Below, one piece after another: positions 18,460-27,020 of a stretch of DNA of 64,000 bases; position 1 is the first letter of the stretch; each line of letters opens with the position of its first letter. Where the stretch lies: the NCBI RefSeq assembly GCF_009651005.1, contig NZ_WHVW01000007.1:1-64000 (forward strand), given 5' to 3'. The notes under the pieces were generated by a model that saw only the letters and a list, made by a program, of their open reading frames with translations, did not search any database and was not told the origin of the DNA. Made by a program: the position numbers and the translations under genes. Source of the stretch: Sporosarcina obsidiansis. Its GTDB lineage: Bacteria; Bacillota; Bacilli; Bacillales_A; Planococcaceae.

Positions 18460-19347
18460 TTATTTCATTTTAGGATCCAACGCATCACGTAAACCATCGC
18501 CAAACATATTAAATCCAACAACAGTTAGCATAATCGCAAATCCTGGGAATAATAATGTCCACGGAGCTACTGTTAAAAATTGTCTTGAATCCGCTAACAT
18601 TTTCCCCCACTCAGGTTCCCCTGGCTGTGCACCTAGACCAAGAAACCCCAAGGCCGCAGCTTCCAAAATGGCAGTAGCAATACCTAACGTTCCCTGAACA
18701 ATAATTGGTGTAATGGAATTCGGTAAAATATGTTGAAATAAAATACGAATATCGGACATTCCGATTGATCTTGCCGACATAATGTACTCTTCTTCTTTAA
18801 CACTTAATACACGTGAACGAATTAATCGTCCATATGTAGGTATATTAATGATGGCAATTGCAATTAAAGCATTGAATAGACTTGGTCCTAAAATAGCAAC
18901 AATTGCAATGGCAAGTAGAATACTAGGAAAAGCAAGCATAATATCAAAAAAACGAGAAATGATGGAGTCAGCCCATTTTCCATAAAATCCAGCGATTAAC
19001 CCTAATAGACAGCCTACAATTATTGAACCTATCACTGAGAAAAATCCTATCCAAAGTGATATTCTTGCACCGAAAACGATTCGACTAAAAATGTCTCTCC
19101 CCTGGTCGTCAGTGCCAAACCAGTGTTCCTCTCCTGGTGGGATTAAGGTTCGATCTGGATAGAAACCATCGTATGGATAGGATGTTAGAACAGGAGCTAA
19201 AATCCCTATCAAAATAAAAAATAGAACAATCGATAAACCAAACATAGCTGAACGTTGTCTTTTTATTCTTTTCCATCCTTCTAGCCATAACGGCTTTTTG
19301 GCTGCTTTTATTTCAACGGGCTTAATTACTTCTGAAGTAGATTCCAT
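18460..19347 (-). CDS. peptide-type ABC transporter permease (DppC/OppC family)
   Basis: 295 aa membrane protein with a cytoplasmic N-terminus, a first membrane segment (SAMFGLSIVLFFILIGILAPV), then a periplasm-side loop with HWFGTDDQGRDIFSRIVFGAR, the signature of DppC/OppC proteins, and about five more membrane segments. The EAA-type coupling loop (ARSIGMSDIRILFQHILPNS) contacts the ATPases. It should form the pore together with the upstream DppB-like protein. Last gene of unit B; the terminator at 18405-18445 follows. Confidence 0.92.
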   Translation of the reverse strand: MESTSEVIKPVEIKAAKKPLWLEGWKRIKRQRSAMFGLSIVLFFILIGILAPVLTSYPYDGFYPDRTLIPPGEEHWFGTDDQGRDIFSRIVFGARISLWIGFFSVIGSIIVGCLLGLIAGFYGKWADSIISRFFDIMLAFPSILLAIAIVAILGPSLFNALIAIAIINIPTYGRLIRSRVLSVKEEEYIMSARSIGMSDIRILFQHILPNSITPIIVQGTLGIATAILEAAALGFLGLGAQPGEPEWGKMLADSRQFLTVAPWTLLFPGFAIMLTVVGFNMFGDGLRDALDPKMK

Positions 19348-19364
19348 AGTTTAACCACCCTCCC

Positions 19365-20369
19365 TTAACGATATTTTATTCGCGGATCTAATCGTGCATA
19401 AAGTAAATCTACAAACAAGTTGACAAACACAAAAATTGTTGAAACTAGTAAAATTCCAGATTGAATGACTGGATAATCTCTTGAGCCAATTGCATCATAA
19501 ATATAACGTCCGATACCCGGCCAACCAAAAATGGTCTCTGTCAGCACGGCTCCGCCCAATAATAGACCTACTAACATTCCTATAATCGTTAAGACAGGAG
19601 CAAATGCATTTTTCAAGGAATGCTTATAAAGAATCTTTAACTCTGACAAACCTTTAGCTCTAGCAGTACGAACATAATCTGCATTTAACACTTCAAGCAT
19701 ACTTGATCTTGTTATTCTCGCGATAATAGCCATAGGAATTGTTCCTAACGCAATCCCCGGTAAAATTAAATGTTTAAATGCATCTACAAACCCTGTCCAA
19801 TTCCCCTGTATGGTCGTATCAAGCAAAAGCAATCCTGTAATTGCCTCTATAGGCTCTCTAGCATTCATACGACCAGTCGAAGGTAACCAGCCAAATTTCT
19901 CAGCAAAAATCCATTGTTCCATCAAACCAAGCCAAAAAACTGGAATTGAAACGCCTATTAATGCGATCAGCATAGCGGAATAATCAAACCACGAAGCTCT
20001 CCTCCAAGCTGCCAAAATCCCCGCATTTACGCCAATAATAATTGCTATCACCATACTAATTATCATTAACTCGACGGTCGCCATTAAATACGGAATTATT
20101 TCTTCTTTAATAGGCTTCTTAGTTTTTAAAGACGTTCCTAAATCACCAGTTACAATATCTTTTACATATGAAGCATATTGCGTAGTAATCGGTTGATCTA
20201 ATCCCATTTCAGCTTTCAAATCCGCAACAGTCTCCGGAGTAGCCTGGTCACCTAAAATGACCGTTGCTGGATCTCCCGGAATTGCATGAATTATGGCAAA
20301 GACAACGATTGACATACCAAGCAAAACTGGAATTAATTGTAGTAAACGGCGTGCAATATAAGATTTCAT
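19365..20369 (-). CDS. peptide-type ABC transporter permease (DppB/OppB family)
   Basis: 334 aa, six predicted membrane segments. The N-terminus (YIARRLLQLIPVLLGMSIVVF) and HAIPGDPA are characteristic of DppB/OppB. The coupling loop is RTARAKGLSELKILYKHSLKNAF. It pairs with the DppC-like permease 17 bp downstream and with the two ATPases upstream. The loop between the first two segments is longer than in minimal members (a stretch around SWFDYSAM and STGRMNAREPIEAITG). Substrates of this family include di- and oligopeptides, nickel, and small amides, so peptide specificity should not be assumed. Confidence 0.92.
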   Translation of the reverse strand: MKSYIARRLLQLIPVLLGMSIVVFAIIHAIPGDPATVILGDQATPETVADLKAEMGLDQPITTQYASYVKDIVTGDLGTSLKTKKPIKEEIIPYLMATVELMIISMVIAIIIGVNAGILAAWRRASWFDYSAMLIALIGVSIPVFWLGLMEQWIFAEKFGWLPSTGRMNAREPIEAITGLLLLDTTIQGNWTGFVDAFKHLILPGIALGTIPMAIIARITRSSMLEVLNADYVRTARAKGLSELKILYKHSLKNAFAPVLTIIGMLVGLLLGGAVLTETIFGWPGIGRYIYDAIGSRDYPVIQSGILLVSTIFVFVNLFVDLLYARLDPRIKYR

Positions 20370-20395
20370 AGTTTCCAGCCACCTCCTTTGTAGGA

Positions 20396-21367
20396 CTATT
20401 CGTTATATAAATGACAGGCAACAAAATGCCCATCACCTACATCCCGCAATTCAGGTAGAATTTTATTACATTCAGGTTTTGCTGCGAAACACCTTGGATG
20501 AAATGCACATCCAGTAGGTGGATTCATTGGACTTGGCATATCGCCTTTAAGTACTATTCGTTCTTTTCTGTTTTCTGATTTAATAGCCGGTGAAGCGGAT
20601 AATAGAGCCTTTGTATATGGATGGAGTGGTTTTGTATAGACACCATCTTTTGTTCCCTGTTCAATAATTTTCCCTAAATACATGACTCCAATTTTGTCGC
20701 TAATATGTTTAACAACACTTAAATCATGAGATATAAACAAATAGGTAAGTCCAAGCTCCCGCTGTAATTTACGCAGCAAATTTAAGACCTGAGACTGAAT
20801 AGATACATCTAATGCAGACACAGCTTCATCGGCAATGATAATTTTAGGATTGAGAGCCAATGCTCGTGCAATTCCAATTCGTTGCCGTTGTCCTCCTGAA
20901 AACTCATGAGGATAACGTGATGCATGATACGCATGTAACCCTACTGTTTCCAATAATTCATTCACTCTTTCTTGGCGTGCCTTCGAATCCAAATTACTAT
21001 TGACAATGAGAGGCTCTTCAATAATTTTGCCAACTGCTTTTCTAGGATTTAATGAAGCAAAAGGATCTTGGAAAATTAATTGGATATTTTTATACACACT
21101 TCTCATTTCAGATCTTGAGAATTTTGAAATATCCCGATCTTGAAAAATCACTTCCCCATCCGTAGGTTCAATCAATTTCATAATGGCTTTACCAGTCGTT
21201 GATTTTCCACATCCTGATTCTCCTACAAGACCGAATGTTTCATTTTCATATAATGAAAAATTCACACCGTCAATGGCTTTTACATAGTTCTGCTCTTTTT
21301 CCAGAAAGCCCTTATCAATCGGATAATGCAACTTCAAGTTCTTGACTTCTAATAATGGTCGTTTCAT
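20396..21367 (-). CDS. peptide-type ABC transporter ATPase (DppF/OppF family)
   Basis: 323 aa. Walker A GESGCGKST at about residues 49-57, signature SGGQRQRIGIARAL, Walker B IIADEAVSALD and the switch His in LFISHDLSVV are present. The C-terminal extension ends in GCAFHPRCFAAKPEC, the Cys-rich oligopeptide-transporter tail. It energises import through the DppB/DppC-like pore. The start codon lies 53 bp inside the upstream ATPase gene, with AAAGGAGGTAAAGG before the ATG, so the two ATPases are translationally coupled. Confidence 0.93.
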   Translation of the reverse strand: MKRPLLEVKNLKLHYPIDKGFLEKEQNYVKAIDGVNFSLYENETFGLVGESGCGKSTTGKAIMKLIEPTDGEVIFQDRDISKFSRSEMRSVYKNIQLIFQDPFASLNPRKAVGKIIEEPLIVNSNLDSKARQERVNELLETVGLHAYHASRYPHEFSGGQRQRIGIARALALNPKIIIADEAVSALDVSIQSQVLNLLRKLQRELGLTYLFISHDLSVVKHISDKIGVMYLGKIIEQGTKDGVYTKPLHPYTKALLSASPAIKSENRKERIVLKGDMPSPMNPPTGCAFHPRCFAAKPECNKILPELRDVGDGHFVACHLYNE

Positions 21368-22340
21368 CCTTTACCTCCTTTGCTAAAAAACAACGAGATT
21401 TCTGACCAGATTCAAACCGTGTTAATTCAGGCTCTTCTTTTGTACAGCGTTCCATTGCATATTGACATCTTGGAGAAAACTTACAACCTGTCGGCATTTG
21501 AGAAGGAATAGGCACGTTCCCTTTGATGGTCTTCAACCATTCAACTTCCACATCAATAGATGGAATAGAATCAATTAAGCCTTTTGTATAAGGATGTGAA
21601 GGTGATTCGAAGATCTCTTTCACACTAGCTTCCTCTACAACTCGACCAGCATACATGACAATTACGCGATCACAGACTTCTGATACAACCGCGAGATCAT
21701 GTGTAATCATTAAAATAGAAGTATTACTATCATTTTTTAATTTTTGTATAAGTTCCAGTATTTGTGCTTGAATCGTTACATCAAGAGCAGTAGTAGGTTC
21801 ATCAGCTATGAGTAATTTAGGATCGCAAGCTAAGGCCATAGCGATCATTACTCGTTGACGCATTCCGCCTGATAGCTTATGTGGATACTCGTCCACCATT
21901 CTTTCAGCATTTGGGATCCCTACTTCCGTCAATAGATCCACACTTCTTTTTCTTGCTTCTTTTCGTCTCACCTTTTTATGCAGTCTAATTGCTTCACTAA
22001 TTTGATCTCCTATCGTATAGCCAGGATTCAAACTTGTCATAGGTTCTTGAAAGATCATCGCAATATCATTACCACGTATTGCTCGCATTTCCTTCGGCTT
22101 TAGCCCCACCAGACTTTGATCCTGAAACATAATATCTCCCTCGACAATTTTCCCTTTCTTATAGGGAAGTAAGTTCATGATAGAAAGAGCTGTTACGCTC
22201 TTTCCAGAACCAGATTCCCCAACTATACCGATTGTTTCGCCTTCACTTACTATGAAGGATACACCATCAACTGAACGAACCACTCCTTCATCTGTGAAAA
22301 AGTGGGTTTTCAAACCAGAAACGGTAAGTAATGGTTTCAT
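21315..22340 (-). CDS. peptide-type ABC transporter ATPase (DppD/OppD family)
   Basis: 341 aa. Walker A GESGSGKSV at about residues 41-49, signature LSGGMRQRVMIAMAL, Walker B LLIADEPTTALD and MITHDLAVV are intact. The C-terminal GCKFSPRCQYAMERC motif marks the DppD/OppD branch. It forms a heterodimer with the neighbouring DppF-like ATPase. Its 3' end overlaps that gene by 53 bp. The upstream neighbour is a solute-binding lipoprotein, 24 bp away. Confidence 0.93.
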   Translation of the reverse strand: MKPLLTVSGLKTHFFTDEGVVRSVDGVSFIVSEGETIGIVGESGSGKSVTALSIMNLLPYKKGKIVEGDIMFQDQSLVGLKPKEMRAIRGNDIAMIFQEPMTSLNPGYTIGDQISEAIRLHKKVRRKEARKRSVDLLTEVGIPNAERMVDEYPHKLSGGMRQRVMIAMALACDPKLLIADEPTTALDVTIQAQILELIQKLKNDSNTSILMITHDLAVVSEVCDRVIVMYAGRVVEEASVKEIFESPSHPYTKGLIDSIPSIDVEVEWLKTIKGNVPIPSQMPTGCKFSPRCQYAMERCTKEEPELTRFESGQKSRCFLAKEVKDETTIIRSQELEVALSD

Positions 22341-22364
22341 CTAATGTCCCCCTATTCGTGGTTC

Positions 22365-23954
22365 TTACTTTTGAATGTATACGTCTTGTAAACTTTCATA
22401 ACCTATCGCATGTGGGATGTATCCCTTTACGGAAGTAGCTCCTGCCATTGCACTCTCTACATGAGCAAGCGGAATTGTAGGTGCATCTTCATGAACCAAC
22501 TCTTGTACTTTTTTATAAATTGTATTACGCTCTTCCTTGTCAATCGTCTGCTGGGCTAAACTTAGTAACTCATCAACCTCATCATTTTTATATAATGACA
22601 AATTTGAAGATGAATTGGAATGAAGCATCGTATATAAGAAATTATCAGGATCCCCATTTTCACTTAACCTCCCAATAGCTGCAAAAGCATGTTCCTTATT
22701 TAATACTTTAGAAAGGTATGCTGCCCATTCGTACGTAGTAATTTTCACATTAATTCCAATTCCACTTAGATTTGCTTTCACTGCTTCCGCCACTTTTTGT
22801 GGCTGCGGAAGATATACTCTATCTGTAGACATGACCATAAGTTCAGTATCGAAACCGTTCGGAAATCCTGCTTCAGCTAATAATGACTTGGCTTTATCTA
22901 AATCATAGTTATAATCTGTTACTTCATCGTTATAGCCCCAGATTACAGGCGGCATCATATTTTTTGCAGGAACAGCTAGTGGACCATAAAATGTATCAAT
23001 AATTCCTTGCTTATCAATCGCATAACTAATCGCTTGACGAACTTTGACATTATCAAATGGAGCTTTTGTGATGTTAAAAGTGAAGTAACCAACGTTAGCA
23101 CTTGGACGCTTAAAGAGTTGAACGTTCTCATCACCTTCAAGAGTTGGTAAATCTGTTTGATTCAACCCTTCCATTAGATCAATCTCATTATTTTTTAATG
23201 CTGTTAATCTAGCAGAGTTATCAGGAATAACCTTAAACAAAACTTTGTCCAGTTTTGGTATATCCTCTATCCAATACTCCTCATTTTTCACAAGAGTTAG
23301 AGAGTCATTTTCCTGCCAAGATTCATATTTAAATGGTCCAGTGCCTACAGGATTTTGATTAATTTCTTCACCGAACTTTTCCAATGCCGTAGGACTAATA
23401 ATGCCAAATGTGGTTATACCAATGTTCGGTAAAAATGTTGAGTTAGATTCATTTAATTTGAACTCAACTGTATGTGGATCGATCGCTTTAACTTCTTCAA
23501 GTAGACTTCTTACCGTCCTTCCAAAGATCGAGAAATCTCCTTGATGCTGGGGATGACTTTCGTCCATCATTCTATTAAAGTTATAAACAACAGCATCTGC
23601 GTCAAAGTCTGTACCATCGTGAAACTTTACCCCTTCACGCAGTGTAAACGTCCATGTTTTCCCATCTTCACTCGTATTCCACTCGGTTGCTAATTTTGGA
23701 ACAATATCGGTCCCTTCTTTTTCATAATCTATCAATGTCTCGTATACATTTTTAGAAATTCGAGAAGACTCCGCATCAACAATATTATGTGGGTCCAATG
23801 TTACCGTATCAGTACCACGACCATAAATTAATGTTCCACCGCCAGCTTGTTCTTTATTATCTGCTTCTTTACTTTCTGAATCTCCTGCACAACCTGCGAT
23901 TACTAATGCACTTAAAACTGTAATGAAACCCAACTTTCCAAATAACTTTTTCAT
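22365..23954 (-). CDS. ABC solute-binding lipoprotein (peptide/nickel family 5)
   Basis: 529 aa. The signal peptide ends in a lipobox (VIAGC, Cys at about 22), so it should be lipid-anchored outside the membrane. Family markers are YGRGTDTVTLDPHNIVDAES, GTGPFKYESWQENDSL, and VRQAISYAIDK. It captures the substrate for the ABC importer downstream. It is clearly related to the binding protein at 27021-28640 (parallel blocks throughout), yet only one permease set exists nearby. A strong promoter/operator module and a cre-like box lie upstream. GAGGGAGTGGG precedes the ATG. Confidence 0.93.
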   Translation of the reverse strand: MKKLFGKLGFITVLSALVIAGCAGDSESKEADNKEQAGGGTLIYGRGTDTVTLDPHNIVDAESSRISKNVYETLIDYEKEGTDIVPKLATEWNTSEDGKTWTFTLREGVKFHDGTDFDADAVVYNFNRMMDESHPQHQGDFSIFGRTVRSLLEEVKAIDPHTVEFKLNESNSTFLPNIGITTFGIISPTALEKFGEEINQNPVGTGPFKYESWQENDSLTLVKNEEYWIEDIPKLDKVLFKVIPDNSARLTALKNNEIDLMEGLNQTDLPTLEGDENVQLFKRPSANVGYFTFNITKAPFDNVKVRQAISYAIDKQGIIDTFYGPLAVPAKNMMPPVIWGYNDEVTDYNYDLDKAKSLLAEAGFPNGFDTELMVMSTDRVYLPQPQKVAEAVKANLSGIGINVKITTYEWAAYLSKVLNKEHAFAAIGRLSENGDPDNFLYTMLHSNSSSNLSLYKNDEVDELLSLAQQTIDKEERNTIYKKVQELVHEDAPTIPLAHVESAMAGATSVKGYIPHAIGYESLQDVYIQK

Positions 23955-24112
23955 CCCACTCCCTCTTTCTTAACATAATTTTTGATTATCTTTACCAGAC
24001 TTATCTTCATCACACTGATAATATAGTTTAAAATGCTCCCTCGACTAAAACCTTACATAATTAACACTAAAATCACTTATCCCTTTTGGCAATCTTCTTA
24101 CGCATTCAAAGT

Positions 24113-24126
24113 TGATAGCGCTTTCA
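24113..24126. promoter_or_regulatory. putative catabolite-responsive element (cre)
   Basis: TGATAGCGCTTTCA matches the CcpA-binding consensus TGWNANCGNTNWCA at every fixed position. It lies about 70 bp downstream of the predicted start of transcription, where CcpA usually acts as a roadblock. It would repress the importer when preferred sugars are present. Confidence 0.65.
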
Positions 24127-24199
24127 AATACTTCTTGTAATTATATAAGGCGAATATTTTTATAACTTTTTATTATTTTCTGAATAATTATTTTAATTA

Positions 24200-24264
24200 A
24201 TAATATCTAGAATTTTTGGTAATGTAAAATACATTTTATTAATGTAGGCATAAGTAATAGTTAT
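24200..24264 (-). promoter_or_regulatory. sigma-A promoter with LysR-type box, copy 1
   Basis: On the minus strand: TTTACA (24228-24223), a 17-nt spacer, TATTAT (24205-24200). Upstream lies the box ATAACTATTACTTAT (24264-24250), centred about 65 bp before the predicted start, the usual activator position of LysR-type regulators. The module is nearly repeated at 31512-31576. Confidence 0.75.
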
Positions 24265-24278
24265 AGACTTCATTTCGT

Positions 24279-25733
24279 TTATCGTACTTCTTGCATTTCT
24301 TCCAACAAACTTGGTCGTCTATTTTTCCAAGGCTGTGCTTCTTCAAGCTGAAACGCTAACTGAAATAAAGTTGATTCATCTGCAAATCGCCCTGCAAATT
24401 GTATACCAATTGGTAGACCTTCACTACTCCATCCTAGAGGTAAACTAATTGCAGGTTGTCCGGTTGTATTGAACAAGTTGGTAAAAGGAGCGTAGCCCAT
24501 CATTCGTTCCGTCCATTGTGTAGCATCCAAATTAGGATCATTTGCGTTTAGCTTTCCAATTTCCCAAGGTAGTTGGGCAATTGTTGGAGACAAGAGTACA
24601 TCGTAATCTGTAAAGAACTCTCCAACTGTTCTAGACACTCGGTTGTTAAACTCATATGCTTCCAATAAATCAGAGGCTTTCAGCGTTTGACCATATTGAT
24701 ATAAAGCCCAGTTAGATGCCTCGATATTATCTGCAGTAGCTTTTCGATTTAATCCGGCTTGTAATTTATCTATACTTCTACTAATACTTGAAGCCCATAT
24801 ACGCATTGTGGCTTGAAACTGTTCTTCGGCATTTATTTGTGGAGCTATTTCAATAAGTTCATGTCCAAGATCCTGACAAATTTTGACTGTCCGATGTAAT
24901 GCTTCGACACACTCATTGTCAACGAGGGCACCATTTGATGGGGTTGCCATCCAAGCAATCTTCAATTTCTGAGGTTTGTTTTCTCGTTCACTAAAGTACG
25001 GCCTCTTTGGAGACTCCGCCCAAGAACTTGCTCCAATATCAGGTCCTGCAATGGCATCAAGCAATAACGCTGAATCACGTACACTTTTTGTAACAGCAAA
25101 TTCGTTACTTAACCCATTCAAAATGTCTGCTCGAAATGGTCCATGCGGAATGCGCCCTCGGGTCGGTTTTAATCCAACCAGACCATTTACGGCAGCTGGT
25201 TGACGAATAGAACCTGCGCCATCATTTGCGTGGGCAATAGGAACAATGCCCGCTGATACTGCAGCGGCCGCCCCCCCACTAGAACCACCTGCACTTAGAT
25301 TGGTATTCCATGGATTACGGGTCGGACCAGAAAAAACTGATTCAGTTGAAAAGTTAAAAGCAAATTCAGGAGTCGTTGATGTCCCGACGGTTACAAATCC
25401 GGCTTGACGAAAACGAGTCATTAGATTGGTATCTTGAGGCGTAGAGACATCTACACCAAAACGACTTCCTAAATTCACAGGAATTCCAGCAGCTTGTGCA
25501 CTTGACTCCTTGATAAGAAAAGGAATTCCTTTAAAGGGACCTTCCGGAAGACCAGCTTGGATTTCTTCATCGGCTAATTCCGGAACTGTACTTACGACTG
25601 CATTGATCACTGGATTTAGTTTTTCAATACCTTCTAACGCAGCTTTTTTTAACTCTTGTGGTGTTACTTCCTTGTTTTTCACCAATAATGCTAGATCAAA
25701 TCCATCCATTTTTGAGTACTCAGAAAATTTCAT
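24279..25733 (-). CDS. amidase (amidase-signature family)
   Basis: 484 aa. It shows the Ser-cisSer-Lys catalytic set: Lys at about 75 (FLIKESSAQ), the Gly/Ser-rich loop AGGSSGGAAAAV at 148-159, and the nucleophilic Ser at about 175 (GAGSIRQPAA). The usual GSDGGGS reads NDGAGS here, a mild variant. It hydrolyses a carboxamide to acid and amine; members act on nitrile-derived amides, acylated amines, peptide amides or lactam products. There is no Glu-tRNA amidotransferase partner nearby, so it is a catabolic amidase. It follows the CoA-transferase gene by 17 bp. Confidence 0.92.
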   Translation of the reverse strand: MKFSEYSKMDGFDLALLVKNKEVTPQELKKAALEGIEKLNPVINAVVSTVPELADEEIQAGLPEGPFKGIPFLIKESSAQAAGIPVNLGSRFGVDVSTPQDTNLMTRFRQAGFVTVGTSTTPEFAFNFSTESVFSGPTRNPWNTNLSAGGSSGGAAAAVSAGIVPIAHANDGAGSIRQPAAVNGLVGLKPTRGRIPHGPFRADILNGLSNEFAVTKSVRDSALLLDAIAGPDIGASSWAESPKRPYFSERENKPQKLKIAWMATPSNGALVDNECVEALHRTVKICQDLGHELIEIAPQINAEEQFQATMRIWASSISRSIDKLQAGLNRKATADNIEASNWALYQYGQTLKASDLLEAYEFNNRVSRTVGEFFTDYDVLLSPTIAQLPWEIGKLNANDPNLDATQWTERMMGYAPFTNLFNTTGQPAISLPLGWSSEGLPIGIQFAGRFADESTLFQLAFQLEEAQPWKNRRPSLLEEMQEVR

Positions 25734-25750
25734 GTGTAATTTCCCCTTTA

Positions 25751-26974
25751 TTATTTATTGAAAATAATGCCTGTTGTCTCTAAATGCTTAATCTCACTCT
25801 CTTTATAACCGAGCATTTGTTGCAATATTTCCGCGTTGTGCTCTCCTATTTGTGGTTCAATTGGAGTGTCACCACTCCTTAATCCAATCTCGTTAGTAAA
25901 GAATTTGACAGGAAAATTAGGTAGTTTCACTTTTCCTAACTTCGGATGTTCTACATCGACCACCATATTCCTTCCTATTAAATGTGGATCTTGGATCAGT
26001 TCTTTTACATCTTTAACTTCACCGGCCGGTACGTGTAAATCACTCAAAAATTTTAATACTTCTTCAGACGATCTTTCAATTGCCCAACCAGCAAAGATTT
26101 TATTTAAATAATCTAGATCTTGGGCCCTTTTTGACATTGCTGTCATATCTCCACCCTTATAAACTTCAACAATATCTGACCTGCCTATTCCAGTAAAAAC
26201 GTTCGTAAACCTGTCCTCACCACTCGCACAAACAATCACCCATTTGCCGTCATTCGTTTGAAACGCATCCCATGGAGCGCCAAATGGATCCTTATTTCCA
26301 CGGGCAGTCGTTGTCTCACCCGTCATACTCGTTTTAATAACGGTCTCTTCAAGAATTGAAAACACACTGTCCATCATACTAACTTCAAGACGCTGTCCTT
26401 CACCAGTATTATTTCGTTGAATAATGGCACTTAAAATCCCTACCGTTAAGTAAACACCTGACAAAGCATCTGCTACAGCAGGACCTGTTTTTAGTGGCTG
26501 ACCACCTTCAAGACCATTTTGACTCATTAAACCACCCATTGCTTGGGCAATGCCGTCAATACTAGGAAGGTGTGAATAAGGTCCATCGCTACCGAATCCA
26601 TTTAGGGAGGCATAAATGATTTTCGGATTCACTTCTTTTACCGTTTCATATCCTAAGCCTAGCTTTTCTAAAGTTCCTGCTACAAAGTTTTCAACAATTA
26701 CATCAAATTGTTTTGCCAAGTCTAAAAATATTTTCTTACCTTTCTCACTCTTTAAGTTTAAAGAAATCGATTTTTTTCCTCTATTTAACATAAAGAAGTA
26801 AGCGCTTACGTCATCAGTAAATGGAGGTAAAAATCTGGATCGATCTCCCGTAACAGGTCTCTCTACTTTAACAACTTCTGCTCCTAAATCCTGAAGCATT
26901 AACGTTGCATATGGGGCCGAGAAGACCCAACTTAGATCAAGAACTTTAATGTTTTCTAATGGCTTTGCAGTCAT
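25751..26974 (-). CDS. class III CoA transferase (CaiB/BaiF family)
   Basis: 407 aa. It has the family's N-terminal block (VLDLSWVFSAPYATLMLQDL, then VVKVERP) and the SIDGIAQAMGG segment where Asp at about 140 is the predicted CoA-carrying catalytic residue. It moves CoA between carboxylates without ATP, by analogy with formyl-CoA:oxalate, carnitine and benzylsuccinate CoA transferases. Combined with the ligase upstream it gives a second way to activate the acid released by the amidase. It follows the second binding-protein gene by 46 bp; AAGGGGAAATGAAAAA precedes the ATG. Confidence 0.92.
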   Translation of the reverse strand: MTAKPLENIKVLDLSWVFSAPYATLMLQDLGAEVVKVERPVTGDRSRFLPPFTDDVSAYFFMLNRGKKSISLNLKSEKGKKIFLDLAKQFDVIVENFVAGTLEKLGLGYETVKEVNPKIIYASLNGFGSDGPYSHLPSIDGIAQAMGGLMSQNGLEGGQPLKTGPAVADALSGVYLTVGILSAIIQRNNTGEGQRLEVSMMDSVFSILEETVIKTSMTGETTTARGNKDPFGAPWDAFQTNDGKWVIVCASGEDRFTNVFTGIGRSDIVEVYKGGDMTAMSKRAQDLDYLNKIFAGWAIERSSEEVLKFLSDLHVPAGEVKDVKELIQDPHLIGRNMVVDVEHPKLGKVKLPNFPVKFFTNEIGLRSGDTPIEPQIGEHNAEILQQMLGYKESEIKHLETTGIIFNK

Positions 26975-27020
26975 TTTTTCATTTCCCCTTCCTACTTAGT
27001 TCCTGTATTTTCACAAATCA

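Larger units (their letters stand above)
23955..24278. promoter_or_regulatory. long leader before the transporter genes
   Basis: A 324-bp spacer without an open reading frame. It contains the LTTR box and sigma-A promoter at 24200-24264 and a cre-like site at 24113-24126, leaving an untranslated leader of roughly 240 bases before the binding-protein ATG. No terminator is visible after the amidase gene, so the transporter genes may also be reached by read-through. Confidence 0.6.

Noticed and set aside
23955..24190. Riboswitch in the long leader before the binding-protein gene
   Set aside because: The leader is AT-rich without a stable stem set or a recognisable aptamer core.
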